Shown: positions 51,904 through 61,117, counted from the first letter of the stretch. The stretch: 64,000 bases of DNA from Burkholderia sp. S171 (GCF_009766085.1 NZ_LMUF01000047.1:1-64000), one strand, 5' to 3'. Made by a program: numbers and translations. The notes: generated from the sequence alone by a model not told the origin.

Positions 51904-53304
51904 CTACCGTGTTTGAGTGAACGACCGGATTTCGCTCGGGATCGACAGGAGCCGGCCGTTCTCGAAGGTATCGACAACAATCGTCCAGTAGTACTTTCCG
52001 GGGCTCAGATGCGCCACCGACATCTCGCCGCCCGACACGTCGAGCAGGTCGATCAACGGCGCGCTCAGGTCCGCATGATCCGACAGGATGAACCGATACC
52101 GCGCGCCCAACGCGCCGCCATCGACATGCCAGCGGAATGCGTAGCCATTCCCTTCGATAGGCGTGGCCGCCGCGTTGGTGGTATCGAGATGACGGCTGAA
52201 CGTGAACACTTGCGGCAGACCGTCAATGCCGTGCGTGTCCGTGGCCGAGACGCGCACGAAATAGTTGCCGTCGGGAAGGTTGTCGAACGCCGCGTGCAGG
52301 CCTGTCGTGCGCTGGTCGCGAAGCAGGTCGAGGAAATCGGCATCGGTCGCGATCTCGGTACGGTATGCACCCGCGCCCTCGACTGGTGTCAGGTCAAAGC
52401 TTACTTGCGAGGCGCGCTGCAACTTGCCCGGATCGACGATATCCGGCGGATCGAGCAGCCGCACCGACGCGCCCGCGGCATTGCCCGTGCGCGTCAGGTT
52501 CCCGTAACCGGCCAGCACGAGCGTCTGCGCGCCGCCCTGGACTGGGAGCGGCGCGGACGTGCCATTAACCGCTCCGTCAGCCCCTGCCCCATCCACGCCG
52601 ATCTTGCCCGCCAGCACCTCGACGCTGGTCGCATCTTCCGCCGCCAGGTAATTCACCCGGAAACGCGTGCCGCGCACGCCTGCCACCACCGACGGCGTGA
52701 TGACCCGGAACGAATCGCGCGGGTTCTTGAACGGCGTGACATCGGTCGTCACCTCGCCTTGCTTCAGGTCGAACTGGCGATCGACCGCGCCCGTCAGCAG
52801 CGTGGTCCGCATGCGTCCGATCTGGATCCGGCTGCTTGACGGCAGCACGACATGCGAGCCGTCAGGTAGCAGCATGGAAACAAACGCGTCGCGGCCGGTG
52901 CTGATTTCATCGCCTTCCATGAGCAGCGTTCCCGCACTCACCGGCATGGCTGGCGCGCCCGCTGTGCCGAACTTGTCGACGCTACCGCGCACCGCCACCA
53001 CCCGGGCCGTCAGCAACGTCTGCCTGAGCCGCGCGGTGGGCATGGAAAGGTGGGCATTGACCTGCAGGTGCCGCGGATTCGCAACGTGATTGATGTCGCG
53101 CAACAGCCGCCAGTCGGCGGGACTCTGCATATAGCGGTCGGCGAGTGTATAGAGCGAATCGTTCGCGCGCACCACATAGGGCGTCATGTCCTGCGGCGGA
53201 GCGCGTTTGGCGTAGACCGGCTGGATCGAGCACGCAATGGCGATGGCACCGGCTACCGCCATTGAAACGTTCACACCGCGCGCTTTTTTATAGAACCCGT
53301 TCAC
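51904..53304 (-). CDS. Secreted LysM-FecR domain protein with Fn3-like tail
   Basis: A 466-residue exported protein. A signal-like helix (about residues 14-32, ending PVYA) is followed by a LysM domain (about 41-90: YVVRANDSLYTLADRYM), a FecR domain (about 125-250, with GDEISTGRDAFVSMLLPDGS and SVVAGVRGTRF) and two Ig/Fn3-like repeats (about 300-460). LysM binds peptidoglycan. It sits between the regulator and the CHASE2 kinase, GTGA-coupled to the former, so it may feed a periplasmic or cell-wall signal to the kinase. Confidence 0.92.
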   Translation of the reverse strand: MNGFYKKARGVNVSMAVAGAIAIACSIQPVYAKRAPPQDMTPYVVRANDSLYTLADRYMQSPADWRLLRDINHVANPRHLQVNAHLSMPTARLRQTLLTARVVAVRGSVDKFGTAGAPAMPVSAGTLLMEGDEISTGRDAFVSMLLPDGSHVVLPSSSRIQIGRMRTTLLTGAVDRQFDLKQGEVTTDVTPFKNPRDSFRVITPSVVAGVRGTRFRVNYLAAEDATSVEVLAGKIGVDGAGADGAVNGTSAPLPVQGGAQTLVLAGYGNLTRTGNAAGASVRLLDPPDIVDPGKLQRASQVSFDLTPVEGAGAYRTEIATDADFLDLLRDQRTTGLHAAFDNLPDGNYFVRVSATDTHGIDGLPQVFTFSRHLDTTNAAATPIEGNGYAFRWHVDGGALGARYRFILSDHADLSAPLIDLLDVSGGEMSVAHLSPGKYYWTIVVDTFENGRLLSIPSEIRSFTQTR

Positions 53305-53999
53305 GGCGAATCATTCCCCACTTTTTCCAGCCGATAGCCGTAGCTATAGATGGGTGTTATGCGGTAGCCGTTTTGCGGTCGCAACACCAGCTTGGAGCGA
53401 ATCTGCGAGACATGGGTATCGATTGTGCGCGACGGGATATCCACATCCTGCCGCCACACCGATTCGCGGATGTGAGAGCGTGACAACGGCCGCGACAGGT
53501 TGCGAAAGAGCAGCAGCGCAAGCTCGAATTCCTTCTGCGTCAGGGCGGCCAGAGCGTCGCTGACCCGTGCGGTCTGGGTAGTCAGATCGAATCGATAAAT
53601 GCCGTAGGTTTCCTCGGTCACCTCGTTCTGATGCATGTAGATCCGCCGCAACAAGGCTTCCACCCGGGCAAGCAGCACAGGACGCGAGACCGGCTTGAGG
53701 ATGTAGTCGTCGGCGCCGGCATTAAGCATCTGCACGATGTCGCTTTCAACACTGCGGCTCGTCAGGAAGAGGACCGGCAGGTTCGTGGTGAGGTTTTGCC
53801 GGACCCATTTCAGCACGACGTCACCCGGCATTTCGGGCATGTTCCAGTCGAGCAGCAGCAGATCGTACGGCTGACGCCTCAGCTCATGGATCAGGCTCTT
53901 GCCCTCGGTGAAAACCTGGCAGAGGTGCCCGGCCGCCGTCAGTGTCTGAGCCACGAACGCCGTCTGGCTCAGGTCGTCGTCCAGCACGCAAATCCGCAT
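53301..53999 (-). CDS. OmpR-type response regulator
   Basis: A 232-residue two-domain regulator. The receiver (residues 1-120) has the acid triad DDD at 7-9, phospho-acceptor Asp51 in LLLLDWNMP and the conserved lysine in DYILKP near 105. A C-terminal winged helix of the trans_reg_C type follows (about 130-225: LTQKEFELALLLFRN and TIDTHVSQIRSKL). It is the first gene of the three-gene operon with LysM-FecR and CHASE2 kinase; the stop overlaps the next start. Target genes are unknown. Confidence 0.94.
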   Translation of the reverse strand: MRICVLDDDLSQTAFVAQTLTAAGHLCQVFTEGKSLIHELRRQPYDLLLLDWNMPEMPGDVVLKWVRQNLTTNLPVLFLTSRSVESDIVQMLNAGADDYILKPVSRPVLLARVEALLRRIYMHQNEVTEETYGIYRFDLTTQTARVSDALAALTQKEFELALLLFRNLSRPLSRSHIRESVWRQDVDIPSRTIDTHVSQIRSKLVLRPQNGYRITPIYSYGYRLEKVGNDSP

Positions 54000-54108
54000 T
54001 GCCTGATATCCCGTTAAATAGTCAAAACGGCCTTGTCATTTATTTTGCTTGGGCGCCGAATGCCGTGGCAGATTATTTTGCATTTTTATCATACTTTTTT
54101 ATGCGAAA

Positions 54109-54552
54109 TCAGCGCATTTGAATCAGCATCCGGTCAAAGCTTTTCATGACGTGATCCCACGCCGCATCTGAGTAATCCTCACGTGCCCGCGCGCACATGC
54201 ACGCAAAAGCCATCAATCGCCGCGCCGTCTGTTCGCAATAAGTCAGCGGCATGGGAGCGGCTTCATCTTCCTGAAGTCCTGCTTGAAATCCTGCTTGAAG
54301 TCCCGCTTGAATTCCTGGAAACCGATTCTGAACGCGGTCTACCGAACGGTTTAACTTTTCCAGTCGTGCTCGCAGAATATCCGCCAGCCACGGTAACTCG
54401 GCCGCGCACGAATCGGCATACGCCTCGATTGCCGCGCGAGCATGCGAATCCGACGCGAGATCCAGCGTCACAAAACGCAAGCTGTCGGCCGACTGATCTG
54501 GCCGGATTGTCGACTTCCACGCAAGCGGGCCGCCCCTGGATTTATTCAACAT
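54109..54552 (-). CDS. Hypothetical protein with 4-residue repeat
   Basis: A 147-residue soluble protein of unknown function. The N-terminal half is helical and mixed. A short tandem (IQAG, LQAG, FQAG, LQED, about residues 79-94) separates it from a cysteine-containing helical end (ARRLMAFACMCARAREDYSD). The tandem comes from a 12-bp DNA repeat. The gene lies 15 bp downstream of another small hypothetical gene in the same direction. No family is recognised. It looks like a lineage-specific gene. Confidence 0.6.
   Translation of the reverse strand: MLNKSRGGPLAWKSTIRPDQSADSLRFVTLDLASDSHARAAIEAYADSCAAELPWLADILRARLEKLNRSVDRVQNRFPGIQAGLQAGFQAGLQEDEAAPMPLTYCEQTARRLMAFACMCARAREDYSDAAWDHVMKSFDRMLIQMR
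54276..54311 (-). repeat. In-frame 12-bp tandem repeat
   Basis: Three units, read on the plus strand as GTCCTGCTTGAA, ATCCTGCTTGAA and GTCCCGCTTGAA, lie in tandem inside the 147-residue hypothetical gene. A fourth partial unit precedes them. Each unit encodes a four-residue QAG motif, so copy number can change without a frameshift. Confidence 0.75.
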
Positions 54553-54567
54553 TCAAAGCACCCTGCT

Positions 54568-54798
54568 CTAGTGACACGCCACGAGATCGCTTAAAAGCGA
54601 TTGCACCGCGACGTCCTGCGTATGGCTCAGACCGGAATCCCTCAGCGTCAATAAACGGTTGCGCCAATAGTTCGCTTGAAAAATTGCGCCATCGGCTCCC
54701 ATCGCGAGACAACGAGACATGATTGCTTCAATATGGACTATTTCCGCGTCGATTATTATCGACGCACGATTTCCTTGGTATGGCGTTTTGATATTCAC
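54568..54798 (-). CDS. Small hypothetical protein
   Basis: A 76-residue protein of unknown function with a helical, amphipathic pattern (IVHIEAIMSRCLAMGADGAIFQANYWRNRLLTLRDSG). No signal peptide or membrane helix. It precedes the 147-residue hypothetical gene by 15 bp, and the two may be co-transcribed. Open-frame length and codon pattern are consistent with a real gene, but there is no recognised family to confirm it. Confidence 0.5.
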   Translation of the reverse strand: MNIKTPYQGNRASIIIDAEIVHIEAIMSRCLAMGADGAIFQANYWRNRLLTLRDSGLSHTQDVAVQSLLSDLVACH

Positions 54799-55229
54799 TT
54801 GATATCCCCGAAAACTGACGTCTTGTGCGTGGCGAACCCGCCTCTCAGCGCTGAGTAATTCGATTCGCCTTCATGGGTTTTCATCCCTCGGCGCGTGGCG
54901 CCGGGCACGTTTTTCCCCACTAATATTATTGACCGAAGGACAAACCAAAAATGTCTTTCGATGACGCACTCTAACGCCAATCACTGCGCTATTTGACGCA
55001 CTTTTCAGTATTTGACAGTTCAACGGGAAAGCCCCGGCGTGCATGTCGAGGGCGTCGAAAGTAAAACGTTTGCTTTCGCGGTAAGTTAATCGTCAGGCTA
55101 AGTCGGAAGCCGTTTGCGCGTCCTCCTGCGCGGAATAACCCGGGGTGTCCCCTAACGACCATTACCTTCGATGCGTTTAAACTGCGTCGGCGCAAACGGT
55201 ATCGACTCATCCACTCTTTACGGTCATCC
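54799..55229. other. Divergent intergenic region with palindromes
   Basis: About 430 bp without a gene. CTCAGCGCTGAG (54844-54855) is a perfect 12-bp palindrome. CGGCGC (54889-54894) and GCGCCG (54898-54903) form a tight hairpin followed by a T-run (54910-54914) on the plus strand, terminator-like but with no plus-strand gene upstream. The region before the binding-protein gene presumably carries its promoter. The lower GC at 54900-55020 differs from neighbouring genes. Confidence 0.4.
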
Positions 55230-56021
55230 ATGAAATCGTTCTTGCTGAAGCTTTCCGCATTCGCGTTCATTGGCGGCGTTGCAGCCGCGACCATCGCGAC
55301 CACTGTTAATGCCGCCGAATTGCATGTCATGAGCTCGGGCGGATTCACGGCGTCGTACAAAATCCTCGGGCCAAAATTCGCCGCGGCAAGCGGCAATACC
55401 CTAGACACTGCCCTTGGGCCGTCCATGGGCAAAGCGCCCGAAGCGATCCCGAACCGGCTGGCCCGGGGCGAACCGGCGGACGTGGTGATCATGGTCGGCT
55501 ACGCGCTCGACGACCTCATCAAACAAGGCAAGGTAATTCCGGGCTCACGCGTGGAACTCGCCGATTCGGCCATCGGCATGGTCGTGCGCGCTGACGCGCC
55601 GAAGCCGGACATAAGCACGGTTGCAGCGTTGAAGGAGACGCTGCTGCACGCGAAGTCGGTCGCCTATTCCGACAGCGCGAGCGGCGTGTACATACAGAAC
55701 GAGTTGTTCAAGCGCTTGGGGATTGAGGACCAGATCCGGCCGAAGGCGACCATGGTGCCGAAGATTCCGGTGGCGTCGGTGGTAGCCAATGGCGACTACG
55801 AACTCGGCTTCCAGCAAGTGAGTGAACTGCTGCCCGTGCCGGGCATAACGTTCGTTGGCAAGATCCCCGCGTCCGTGCAATCGATTACGCGATTTGCGGC
55901 CGGCATTCCCGTGGGCTCGCAACATCCGGCCGAAGCAAGGGCTCTGCTTGTGTATCTCGCTTCGCCGGAAGCGGCGCCCGTCGTCACGCAAACAGGCCTC
56001 GATCCAGTCGCGCCGCATTAG
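55230..56021 (+). CDS. ModA-like periplasmic substrate-binding protein
   Basis: A 263-residue SBP_bac_11/ModA-type binding protein with a signal peptide (about residues 1-28, ending VNAA). The mature start ELHVMSSGGFTASYKILGPKFAAASG matches the ModA-like fold, in which a serine near the start binds an oxyanion. It is alone, without permease or ATPase, so it is either an orphan binding protein or belongs to a transporter elsewhere. Substrate could be molybdate, tungstate, sulfate or an organic acid. Confidence 0.85.
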   Translation: MKSFLLKLSAFAFIGGVAAATIATTVNAAELHVMSSGGFTASYKILGPKFAAASGNTLDTALGPSMGKAPEAIPNRLARGEPADVVIMVGYALDDLIKQGKVIPGSRVELADSAIGMVVRADAPKPDISTVAALKETLLHAKSVAYSDSASGVYIQNELFKRLGIEDQIRPKATMVPKIPVASVVANGDYELGFQQVSELLPVPGITFVGKIPASVQSITRFAAGIPVGSQHPAEARALLVYLASPEAAPVVTQTGLDPVAPH

Positions 56022-56050
56022 TCACGTCAGGTCACGTTACGTCACGATAC
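56021..56050. repeat. Three 10-bp tandem units after binding-protein gene
   Basis: GTCACGTCAG, GTCACGTTAC and GTCACGATAC follow one another without gap from the stop-codon boundary of the ModA-like gene. Each shares GTCACG. The unit length of about one helical turn could form a protein-binding array upstream of the next gene (56106). Confidence 0.7.
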
Positions 56051-56105
56051 GTTCAGCCGGGCCTGCTAATGTATAGGCTGAACCCCGGTCATTGAAGGAG
56101 CGAGC

Positions 56106-56711
56106 ATGTTGACGAGCGTCGAGCAACTGGAAGATATCTACGGCAAGCCGAACGAGCGTTCGGTGCGCAAGGAGATTTCGTTCATCAGCGACGACTACGC
56201 GGCGTTTATCCTTGCGTCACCGTTCGTGATGCTGGCATCGGCGGGAGAAGACGGGCTCGACTGCTCGCCCAAGGGCGATGCAATGGGCTTCGTCCGGATC
56301 CTCGATGCCCATACGCTGGCCATTCCCGACCGCCCGGGTAATAACCGCATCGATACGCTCAGGAACCTCGTGCACGACCCGCGCGTGGCCTTGCTGTTTC
56401 TCGTGCCGGGCGTGGGAGAAATGATGCGGGTGAATGGCCGTGCATCGATTGCTGACGATCGCGAGCTGCTGGACTCCTTCAGCGTCAACGGGAAGCCGCC
56501 GCGCACAGTGATCCTCGTGCATGTGGAGTCCGTGTATTTCCATTGTTCGAAGGCGGTCGTGAGATCGGACTTGTGGAACGGGGAGAAATACGTGGACCGC
56601 TCGCGCTTGCCCTCGGCCGGCGACCTGCTCAAAAGCGTAAGCGACGCCACTTTTGATAGCGACGCCTACGATCGTGCACTGCCCGGACGGCTCAAGACCG
56701 ACTTGTACTAG
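56106..56711 (+). CDS. Pyridoxamine 5'-phosphate oxidase-fold flavoprotein
   Basis: A 201-residue split-barrel protein of the MSMEG_1061-like FMN-dependent PPOX family. Recognised by FILASPFVMLASAGEDGLDCSPKGD, the FMN phosphate-binding strand, RPGNNRIDTLRNLVHDPRVALLFL near residue 80, and PPRTVILVHVESVYFHCSKAVVRSDLW near 136. It probably binds FMN or F420-like cofactors and acts as a small oxidase or heme-handling protein. ATG 56106 follows AAGGAG. Substrate unknown. Confidence 0.88.
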   Translation: MLTSVEQLEDIYGKPNERSVRKEISFISDDYAAFILASPFVMLASAGEDGLDCSPKGDAMGFVRILDAHTLAIPDRPGNNRIDTLRNLVHDPRVALLFLVPGVGEMMRVNGRASIADDRELLDSFSVNGKPPRTVILVHVESVYFHCSKAVVRSDLWNGEKYVDRSRLPSAGDLLKSVSDATFDSDAYDRALPGRLKTDLY

Positions 56712-56873
56712 GCAGTCAGGCCGATTTGGCGCACGTGTGGTTGCGTGACACGATAGCGACGCTGGCCTCGATATAAGCTCGACATTGCATTTGCCCAGAC
56801 GCCGGCGCATGGGGCGCGACATAAAAAATGACTTATCATGTTGCCCCAACCGCGACATCAGACATGGCGAGCG

Positions 56874-58100
56874 ATGGCAGAACCAACCGAAATTCCACGC
56901 TTCGACGCAGACACGAATTTCAAGCTTGACCGTCTATGGTCCGAGTTTGAAGACGCGTCAGTGGAAAAAGAGTTTCAGCGCCATCACCGGATCGCAAACC
57001 ATACCTCCCTGATGCGGACGCTCGTCTTCTGCACCTTGTTTTACGTCGCTTTCGCGATTACAGACATAGCCGCCCTGGGTTATTCCCGCACGACCTTCGT
57101 GCTTTTCCTGGCGCGCTGCTGCGTTGCGTTGACGGGCGTAATCAGTCTTCGCATCGTAAGCTTTCCGAAGGTTTCCCTCGCCGCCGTCCGGGCAGCCGCG
57201 AGTGCGTTCGAAGTGGTCGGCTTCAGTTCCTTCATGTTGATCACCTGGCTTCGTCCCAACGGCATGGCGGCGCACTGCATGTCCATGTGCATCCTGTTGA
57301 TCGTGGTGTACAACTTCATTCAGAACAAGCTGCTCTGGGCTTTGCTTATATCTCTGGCCGCGACCATCGCGTTTATCGCGATTTGCGCGGCATCGAAGAC
57401 GCTTGACTCGTCGTCGTTGCTGACGTCGTCGATGCTTCTGGCCTTCACCAACGTGCTCGGTTATGTCACCGCCCGCCGCCATAATCGCCTCGTCCGCGAT
57501 GAATTCTGCCAGCACGCCTTGTTGCGCAACCTCTCTGTGCGCGACTATCTCACCGGCTGCTTCAACCGGCGGTACCTGACCGACGTGTTGTTCGACGCCG
57601 AACTCCAGCGTACCCGCCGATACAAGCTCAAGCTCGCGGTGATCTTGTGCGACATCGACTACTTCAAGCAGATCAACGACACCTACGGGCACCCCGCGGG
57701 CGACGCAGTCTTGCGTACCTTCGCTGCCATGCTTCTTGCGCACACGCGGCACCGGGTCGACAGCGTGGTTCGCTACGGCGGCGAAGAGTTCCTGTTGCTG
57801 CTTCCGCAAACGGATCTGGCCGGCGCGACGGTGCTCGCCGAGCGCATGCGCCAATCGTTCGAGCTGACGACCACGCGTGCGTGGGATGGCCGCGAGGTGC
57901 GTTCCACTGCGAGTTTCGGTGTAGTCGCCGTGAATTGCGCGGGCGAATCAGGTCTTGTGACCGAGGAAAGCCTGGTGGGTGCCGCCGATGCGCAGTTGTA
58001 TCGCGCGAAGAACGCCGGGCGCAATCGGGTGTGCGCCAGCGCGGCGCCGGGCGTTTTGGATGCGCCGGATCTGGGCGTATTCGCCGTCACGCAGCGCTAG
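56874..58100 (+). CDS. Membrane diguanylate cyclase (GGDEF)
   Basis: A 408-residue protein. About six hydrophobic helices (residues 45-210) precede a GGDEF domain (about 232-395) with the active-site motif RYGGEEF and metal/nucleotide elements ILCDIDYFKQINDTYGH. It makes cyclic di-GMP. The inhibitory RxxD site five residues before GGEEF reads HRVD here, so the usual feedback arginine is missing. ATG 56874 has GGCGAG upstream; ATG 56838 adds 12 residues. It is not in an operon. Confidence 0.92.
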   Translation: MAEPTEIPRFDADTNFKLDRLWSEFEDASVEKEFQRHHRIANHTSLMRTLVFCTLFYVAFAITDIAALGYSRTTFVLFLARCCVALTGVISLRIVSFPKVSLAAVRAAASAFEVVGFSSFMLITWLRPNGMAAHCMSMCILLIVVYNFIQNKLLWALLISLAATIAFIAICAASKTLDSSSLLTSSMLLAFTNVLGYVTARRHNRLVRDEFCQHALLRNLSVRDYLTGCFNRRYLTDVLFDAELQRTRRYKLKLAVILCDIDYFKQINDTYGHPAGDAVLRTFAAMLLAHTRHRVDSVVRYGGEEFLLLLPQTDLAGATVLAERMRQSFELTTTRAWDGREVRSTASFGVVAVNCAGESGLVTEESLVGAADAQLYRAKNAGRNRVCASAAPGVLDAPDLGVFAVTQR

Positions 58101-58157
58101 GTTTCGATGCGCTGCGCTTATCGGTTCGCGGACACCAGCAGCATCATGATTTGAAGC

Positions 58158-58193
58158 CGGGCCTTGATGCGCGAACAAAAGCAGCAAGGCCCG
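58158..58193. terminator. Hairpin between convergent GGDEF and allA genes
   Basis: CGGGCCTTG (58158-58166) pairs with CAAGGCCCG (58185-58193), a perfect 9-bp stem with an 18-base loop, in the 104-bp convergent gap. It lacks a T-run. Position between converging genes suggests a bidirectional transcription end. Confidence 0.5.
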
Positions 58194-58204
58194 ATTACGA
58201 GCTT

Positions 58205-58723
58205 TCAGGCGGTTGACGAAAAAACGAGATCGCCTTCTATCAGTCGAATATTTTCCAATAGATAGGTTTCCTCACAATTTTCCTCTTTCCCGCCACGATC
58301 GATCACGATAAAGTCCGCCGCCGCATCCAGCACAATCAGCGGATGATGCCAGACGCCCCGCGCATAATTCACGCCCTGCCAGCCGCGTGTGAAAAATGCC
58401 CTTAGTTTCGATGCATCGAATTCACCTGCCGGCGCGACCACAACGAGATACGACACCACGCCGAGCGGCAGGAACGCCTGACTTCCCAGCGGGTGACGTT
58501 CCATCATCGAGACCTCGACCGGTTGCGTACGCGGCTGCCCTCGGAACACGTTAATGAGCGGCCGGCCTCCCTCGTCCGCGCCAACATCCACGCGCGCCAG
58601 ATCGTGAAAACGCTCGGTCGTACCGCCATTGATTGGAAAATGCTGCGCGCTGTCCAGTTCGATGACATCGCCGAACGGCTTGAACGCCGCGCGCGTCAGC
58701 GGTTCGAGCGTAAGCGTGTTCAT
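58205..58723 (-). CDS. allA: Ureidoglycolate lyase
   Basis: A 172-residue AllA-family enzyme (cupin-like fold) that splits ureidoglycolate into glyoxylate and urea, the last step of allantoate breakdown. The start [21 protein letters not shown], the [25 protein letters not shown] region and the [21 protein letters not shown] segment are all characteristic. It lies seven bases after the allantoicase gene and ends the cluster. Product glyoxylate would enter the glycerate or malate pathway. Confidence 0.95.
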   Translation of the reverse strand: MNTLTLEPLTRAAFKPFGDVIELDSAQHFPINGGTTERFHDLARVDVGADEGGRPLINVFRGQPRTQPVEVSMMERHPLGSQAFLPLGVVSYLVVVAPAGEFDASKLRAFFTRGWQGVNYARGVWHHPLIVLDAAADFIVIDRGGKEENCEETYLLENIRLIEGDLVFSSTA

Positions 58724-58729
58724 GTCTTC

Positions 58730-59740
58730 TTACTCGATCGCACCGAACAGGCGCAAGCGCGACACGCCACCGTCCGGGAACATGTTGAAGCGAACGTGCG
58801 TGACGGGTCCAAGCGCGGCCACTTCACTTTCGAATCGATGGATATTGTCCGCTGAGAGCTTCTGTTGCGGCAGCAACACCGGCCAGAACATGGCCTGGGT
58901 GACAAGCGATTCGTCCGTGCCGCCGGTCACGCGTGCTGCCTGCAGCGAACAGCCATCGGGGAAATTGCCCTTGAAGTGGGCCGTATCGACTTCGATCGCG
59001 TGGATCACGCCGGGATGCGCCAGCGCGACGATCGCCCAGTCATTGCCAGGCTCACGGCGGCGCCGCGTTTCCCAGCCGTCGCCCATGTCGACACCGCGCC
59101 CGGGCATCAGCATCTGCGATGCGGGCCCGAAATGCTGGTTGTTCGCCGCCACCAGATAAGCGCCATTTTCAATGGCCGCCAGATCGACTCGCGTTCCGCG
59201 CTCCACGCGCGTCCAGTCCACTTTCGGCTGACCATATACCCGCAAACGCGCGATGCCGCCGTCCGGGTAGATATTCACGCGCAGGTGCGTGTAGGCGCGA
59301 GCATCGGCAATGGGGAGATAGTGATGCTGGTTGCCCTGTAGCGTGGTCGCCGGCACGATCTCGCGCCAGTCGGCGTCGTCCTGCGGCGCGGCGCTGTCGC
59401 TCATGCAGGCATCGATTGAAGCTGCTGGCGGAAAGTTGCCAGTGAAGTGGCTCGTGTCCAGGTCGATGCCGTGAATGGTGCCCGGCCGCGCCAGTTTGAC
59501 GATGCAGAAATCGTAGCCGGTAGTGCGCTTGCGGCGCGTTTCCCAGCCGTCCATCCACTTGCCGTTGTCGTCGTACTTGCCCGGGATGAAAACCGCTGGC
59601 TGCGGGTCGAGCATCCGCTCCTTGGGCGCGAAGAATTCATCGCTGGCGAAAAGCGCCGTGGCGCCGAGACGCGGATCGGCGAGGTTCATGAAGCGGCGGG
59701 TAAACGCCGGAGCGTTAGGGTCGAGAACGGGACTAGCCAT
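58730..59740 (-). CDS. alc: Allantoicase
   Basis: A 336-residue allantoicase that hydrolyses allantoate to ureidoglycolate and urea. It contains two homologous jelly-roll repeats: [18 protein letters not shown] then [12 protein letters not shown] (about residues 66-110), and [18 protein letters not shown] then [12 protein letters not shown] (about 225-270). It is the middle gene of dctA-alc-allA. The N-terminal [21 protein letters not shown] is the family's conserved start. The cluster is likely controlled by the divergent GntR at 61353. Confidence 0.95.
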   Translation of the reverse strand: MASPVLDPNAPAFTRRFMNLADPRLGATALFASDEFFAPKERMLDPQPAVFIPGKYDDNGKWMDGWETRRKRTTGYDFCIVKLARPGTIHGIDLDTSHFTGNFPPAASIDACMSDSAAPQDDADWREIVPATTLQGNQHHYLPIADARAYTHLRVNIYPDGGIARLRVYGQPKVDWTRVERGTRVDLAAIENGAYLVAANNQHFGPASQMLMPGRGVDMGDGWETRRRREPGNDWAIVALAHPGVIHAIEVDTAHFKGNFPDGCSLQAARVTGGTDESLVTQAMFWPVLLPQQKLSADNIHRFESEVAALGPVTHVRFNMFPDGGVSRLRLFGAIE

Positions 59741-59788
59741 GAAGTGAGTTCCTTTAAAACGAGTTAGAAGGCGATGAGCACGCCGCGC

Positions 59789-61117
59789 TCAGACAGCATG
59801 CGCGGGTTCGTGGGCATGGCCATGGCTTGCACCGGCATGATCGGCCGGGACGAAAAGCAGTTCGGCATCCTGATTGAGTACACGTGTGGCGCGGACGCGG
59901 TCGATATCTTTCTCCCACACGGCCACGACCACCGTCGCGACACAGTTACCGATCAGGTTGGTGACAGCGCGCGCAATACCGACGAACCAGTCCACCGGCA
60001 GGATCAGCACGAGGCCGAGCACGGGGATGGCCGGAATCGCGGAAAGCGTAGCGGCAAGGATCACGATAGCTGAACCGGGAATGCCATGCGCGCCCTTCGA
60101 CGTCACCAGCGACACCAGCACGACCACGATCAAGTCGTGAATCGACAGCGGCGTATTGGTCGCCTGCGCGATGAAGATAACGGCGAGCGTGAGATAGATC
60201 GAGAACCCATCGAGGTTGAACGAATAGCCGGTCGGGATCACGAGGCCGACGGTGGAGTCCTTCACGCCCATCCATTCGAGCTTGCGCATGATCTGCGGCA
60301 GCACGGCGTCCGACGAAGCGGTGCCAAGCACGATCAGCAGTTCCTCACGCAGATAGCGCACGAGCTTGAAGATGCTGAAGCCGGTAAGCCGCATCACCAC
60401 GCCGAGCACGACGAAGACGAACAGGAAACAACTGGCGTAGAACACGACTACCAGCATGCCGAGTTGCTTCAGCGACTCAACGCCATAGGTCCCGGTCGTG
60501 AATGCAATTGCACCGAGCACGCCGAGCGGCGCGAGCTTGATGATGAAACCCATGATGCGAAAAAACACGTGCGACAGTTCATCGATAAGACCTGTCACGC
60601 GCTGCGCCTTCTCGCCAAGCAACGAGAGCGCCGCACCGAACAGCACGGAGAACACGAGTACCTGGAGGATGTCGCCCTTCGCGAAGGCGTCGGTGGCGGT
60701 ATCCGGAATGATCTTGAGCAGGAAGCCGGCCGTGTCTTTCAGGCTTTTCGCGTGTTCGGTGTAGGTGGCGAGCGAACCGGCGTCGAGCGTATGCAAGTCG
60801 ATATTCATGCCTGCGCCCGGGCGGGTCGCATACGCGAGCAAGGCGCCGATCACGAGCGCGAGCGTGGTCATCGCCTCGAAGTAGATCACTGACTTCAGCC
60901 CGACGCGGCCGACTTTCTTCAAGTTGCCTGCGCTTGCCATGCCCGAGACGACCACGCAGAACACGATCGGTCCGATCACCATCTTGATGAGCTTGAGGAA
61001 ACCATCGCCGAGCGGTCTCAGCGATTGCGCGAAATGGGGAAACACCGCGCCGATCACAATGCCCGCGACCAGCGCGATCACGACCCGCCCAAACAGGGAA
61101 TTAAGAAATCTCAACAC
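59789..61117 (-). CDS. dctA: DctA-family dicarboxylate:cation symporter
   Basis: A 442-residue DAACS-family carrier. The first helices (RFLNSLFGRVVIALVAGIVIG), the KMVIGPIVFCVVVSGMA segment near residue 60, and the substrate-site regions VLGTASSDAVLPQIM and GYSFNLDGFSIY are typical of DctA. It normally imports succinate, fumarate and malate with H+ or Na+. GTG 61117 with GAGGAG upstream is favoured over ATG 61159. Placement in front of allantoicase suggests a role linked to ureide or glyoxylate use; specificity is inference. Confidence 0.92.
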   Translation of the reverse strand: MLRFLNSLFGRVVIALVAGIVIGAVFPHFAQSLRPLGDGFLKLIKMVIGPIVFCVVVSGMASAGNLKKVGRVGLKSVIYFEAMTTLALVIGALLAYATRPGAGMNIDLHTLDAGSLATYTEHAKSLKDTAGFLLKIIPDTATDAFAKGDILQVLVFSVLFGAALSLLGEKAQRVTGLIDELSHVFFRIMGFIIKLAPLGVLGAIAFTTGTYGVESLKQLGMLVVVFYASCFLFVFVVLGVVMRLTGFSIFKLVRYLREELLIVLGTASSDAVLPQIMRKLEWMGVKDSTVGLVIPTGYSFNLDGFSIYLTLAVIFIAQATNTPLSIHDLIVVVLVSLVTSKGAHGIPGSAIVILAATLSAIPAIPVLGLVLILPVDWFVGIARAVTNLIGNCVATVVVAVWEKDIDRVRATRVLNQDAELLFVPADHAGASHGHAHEPAHAV

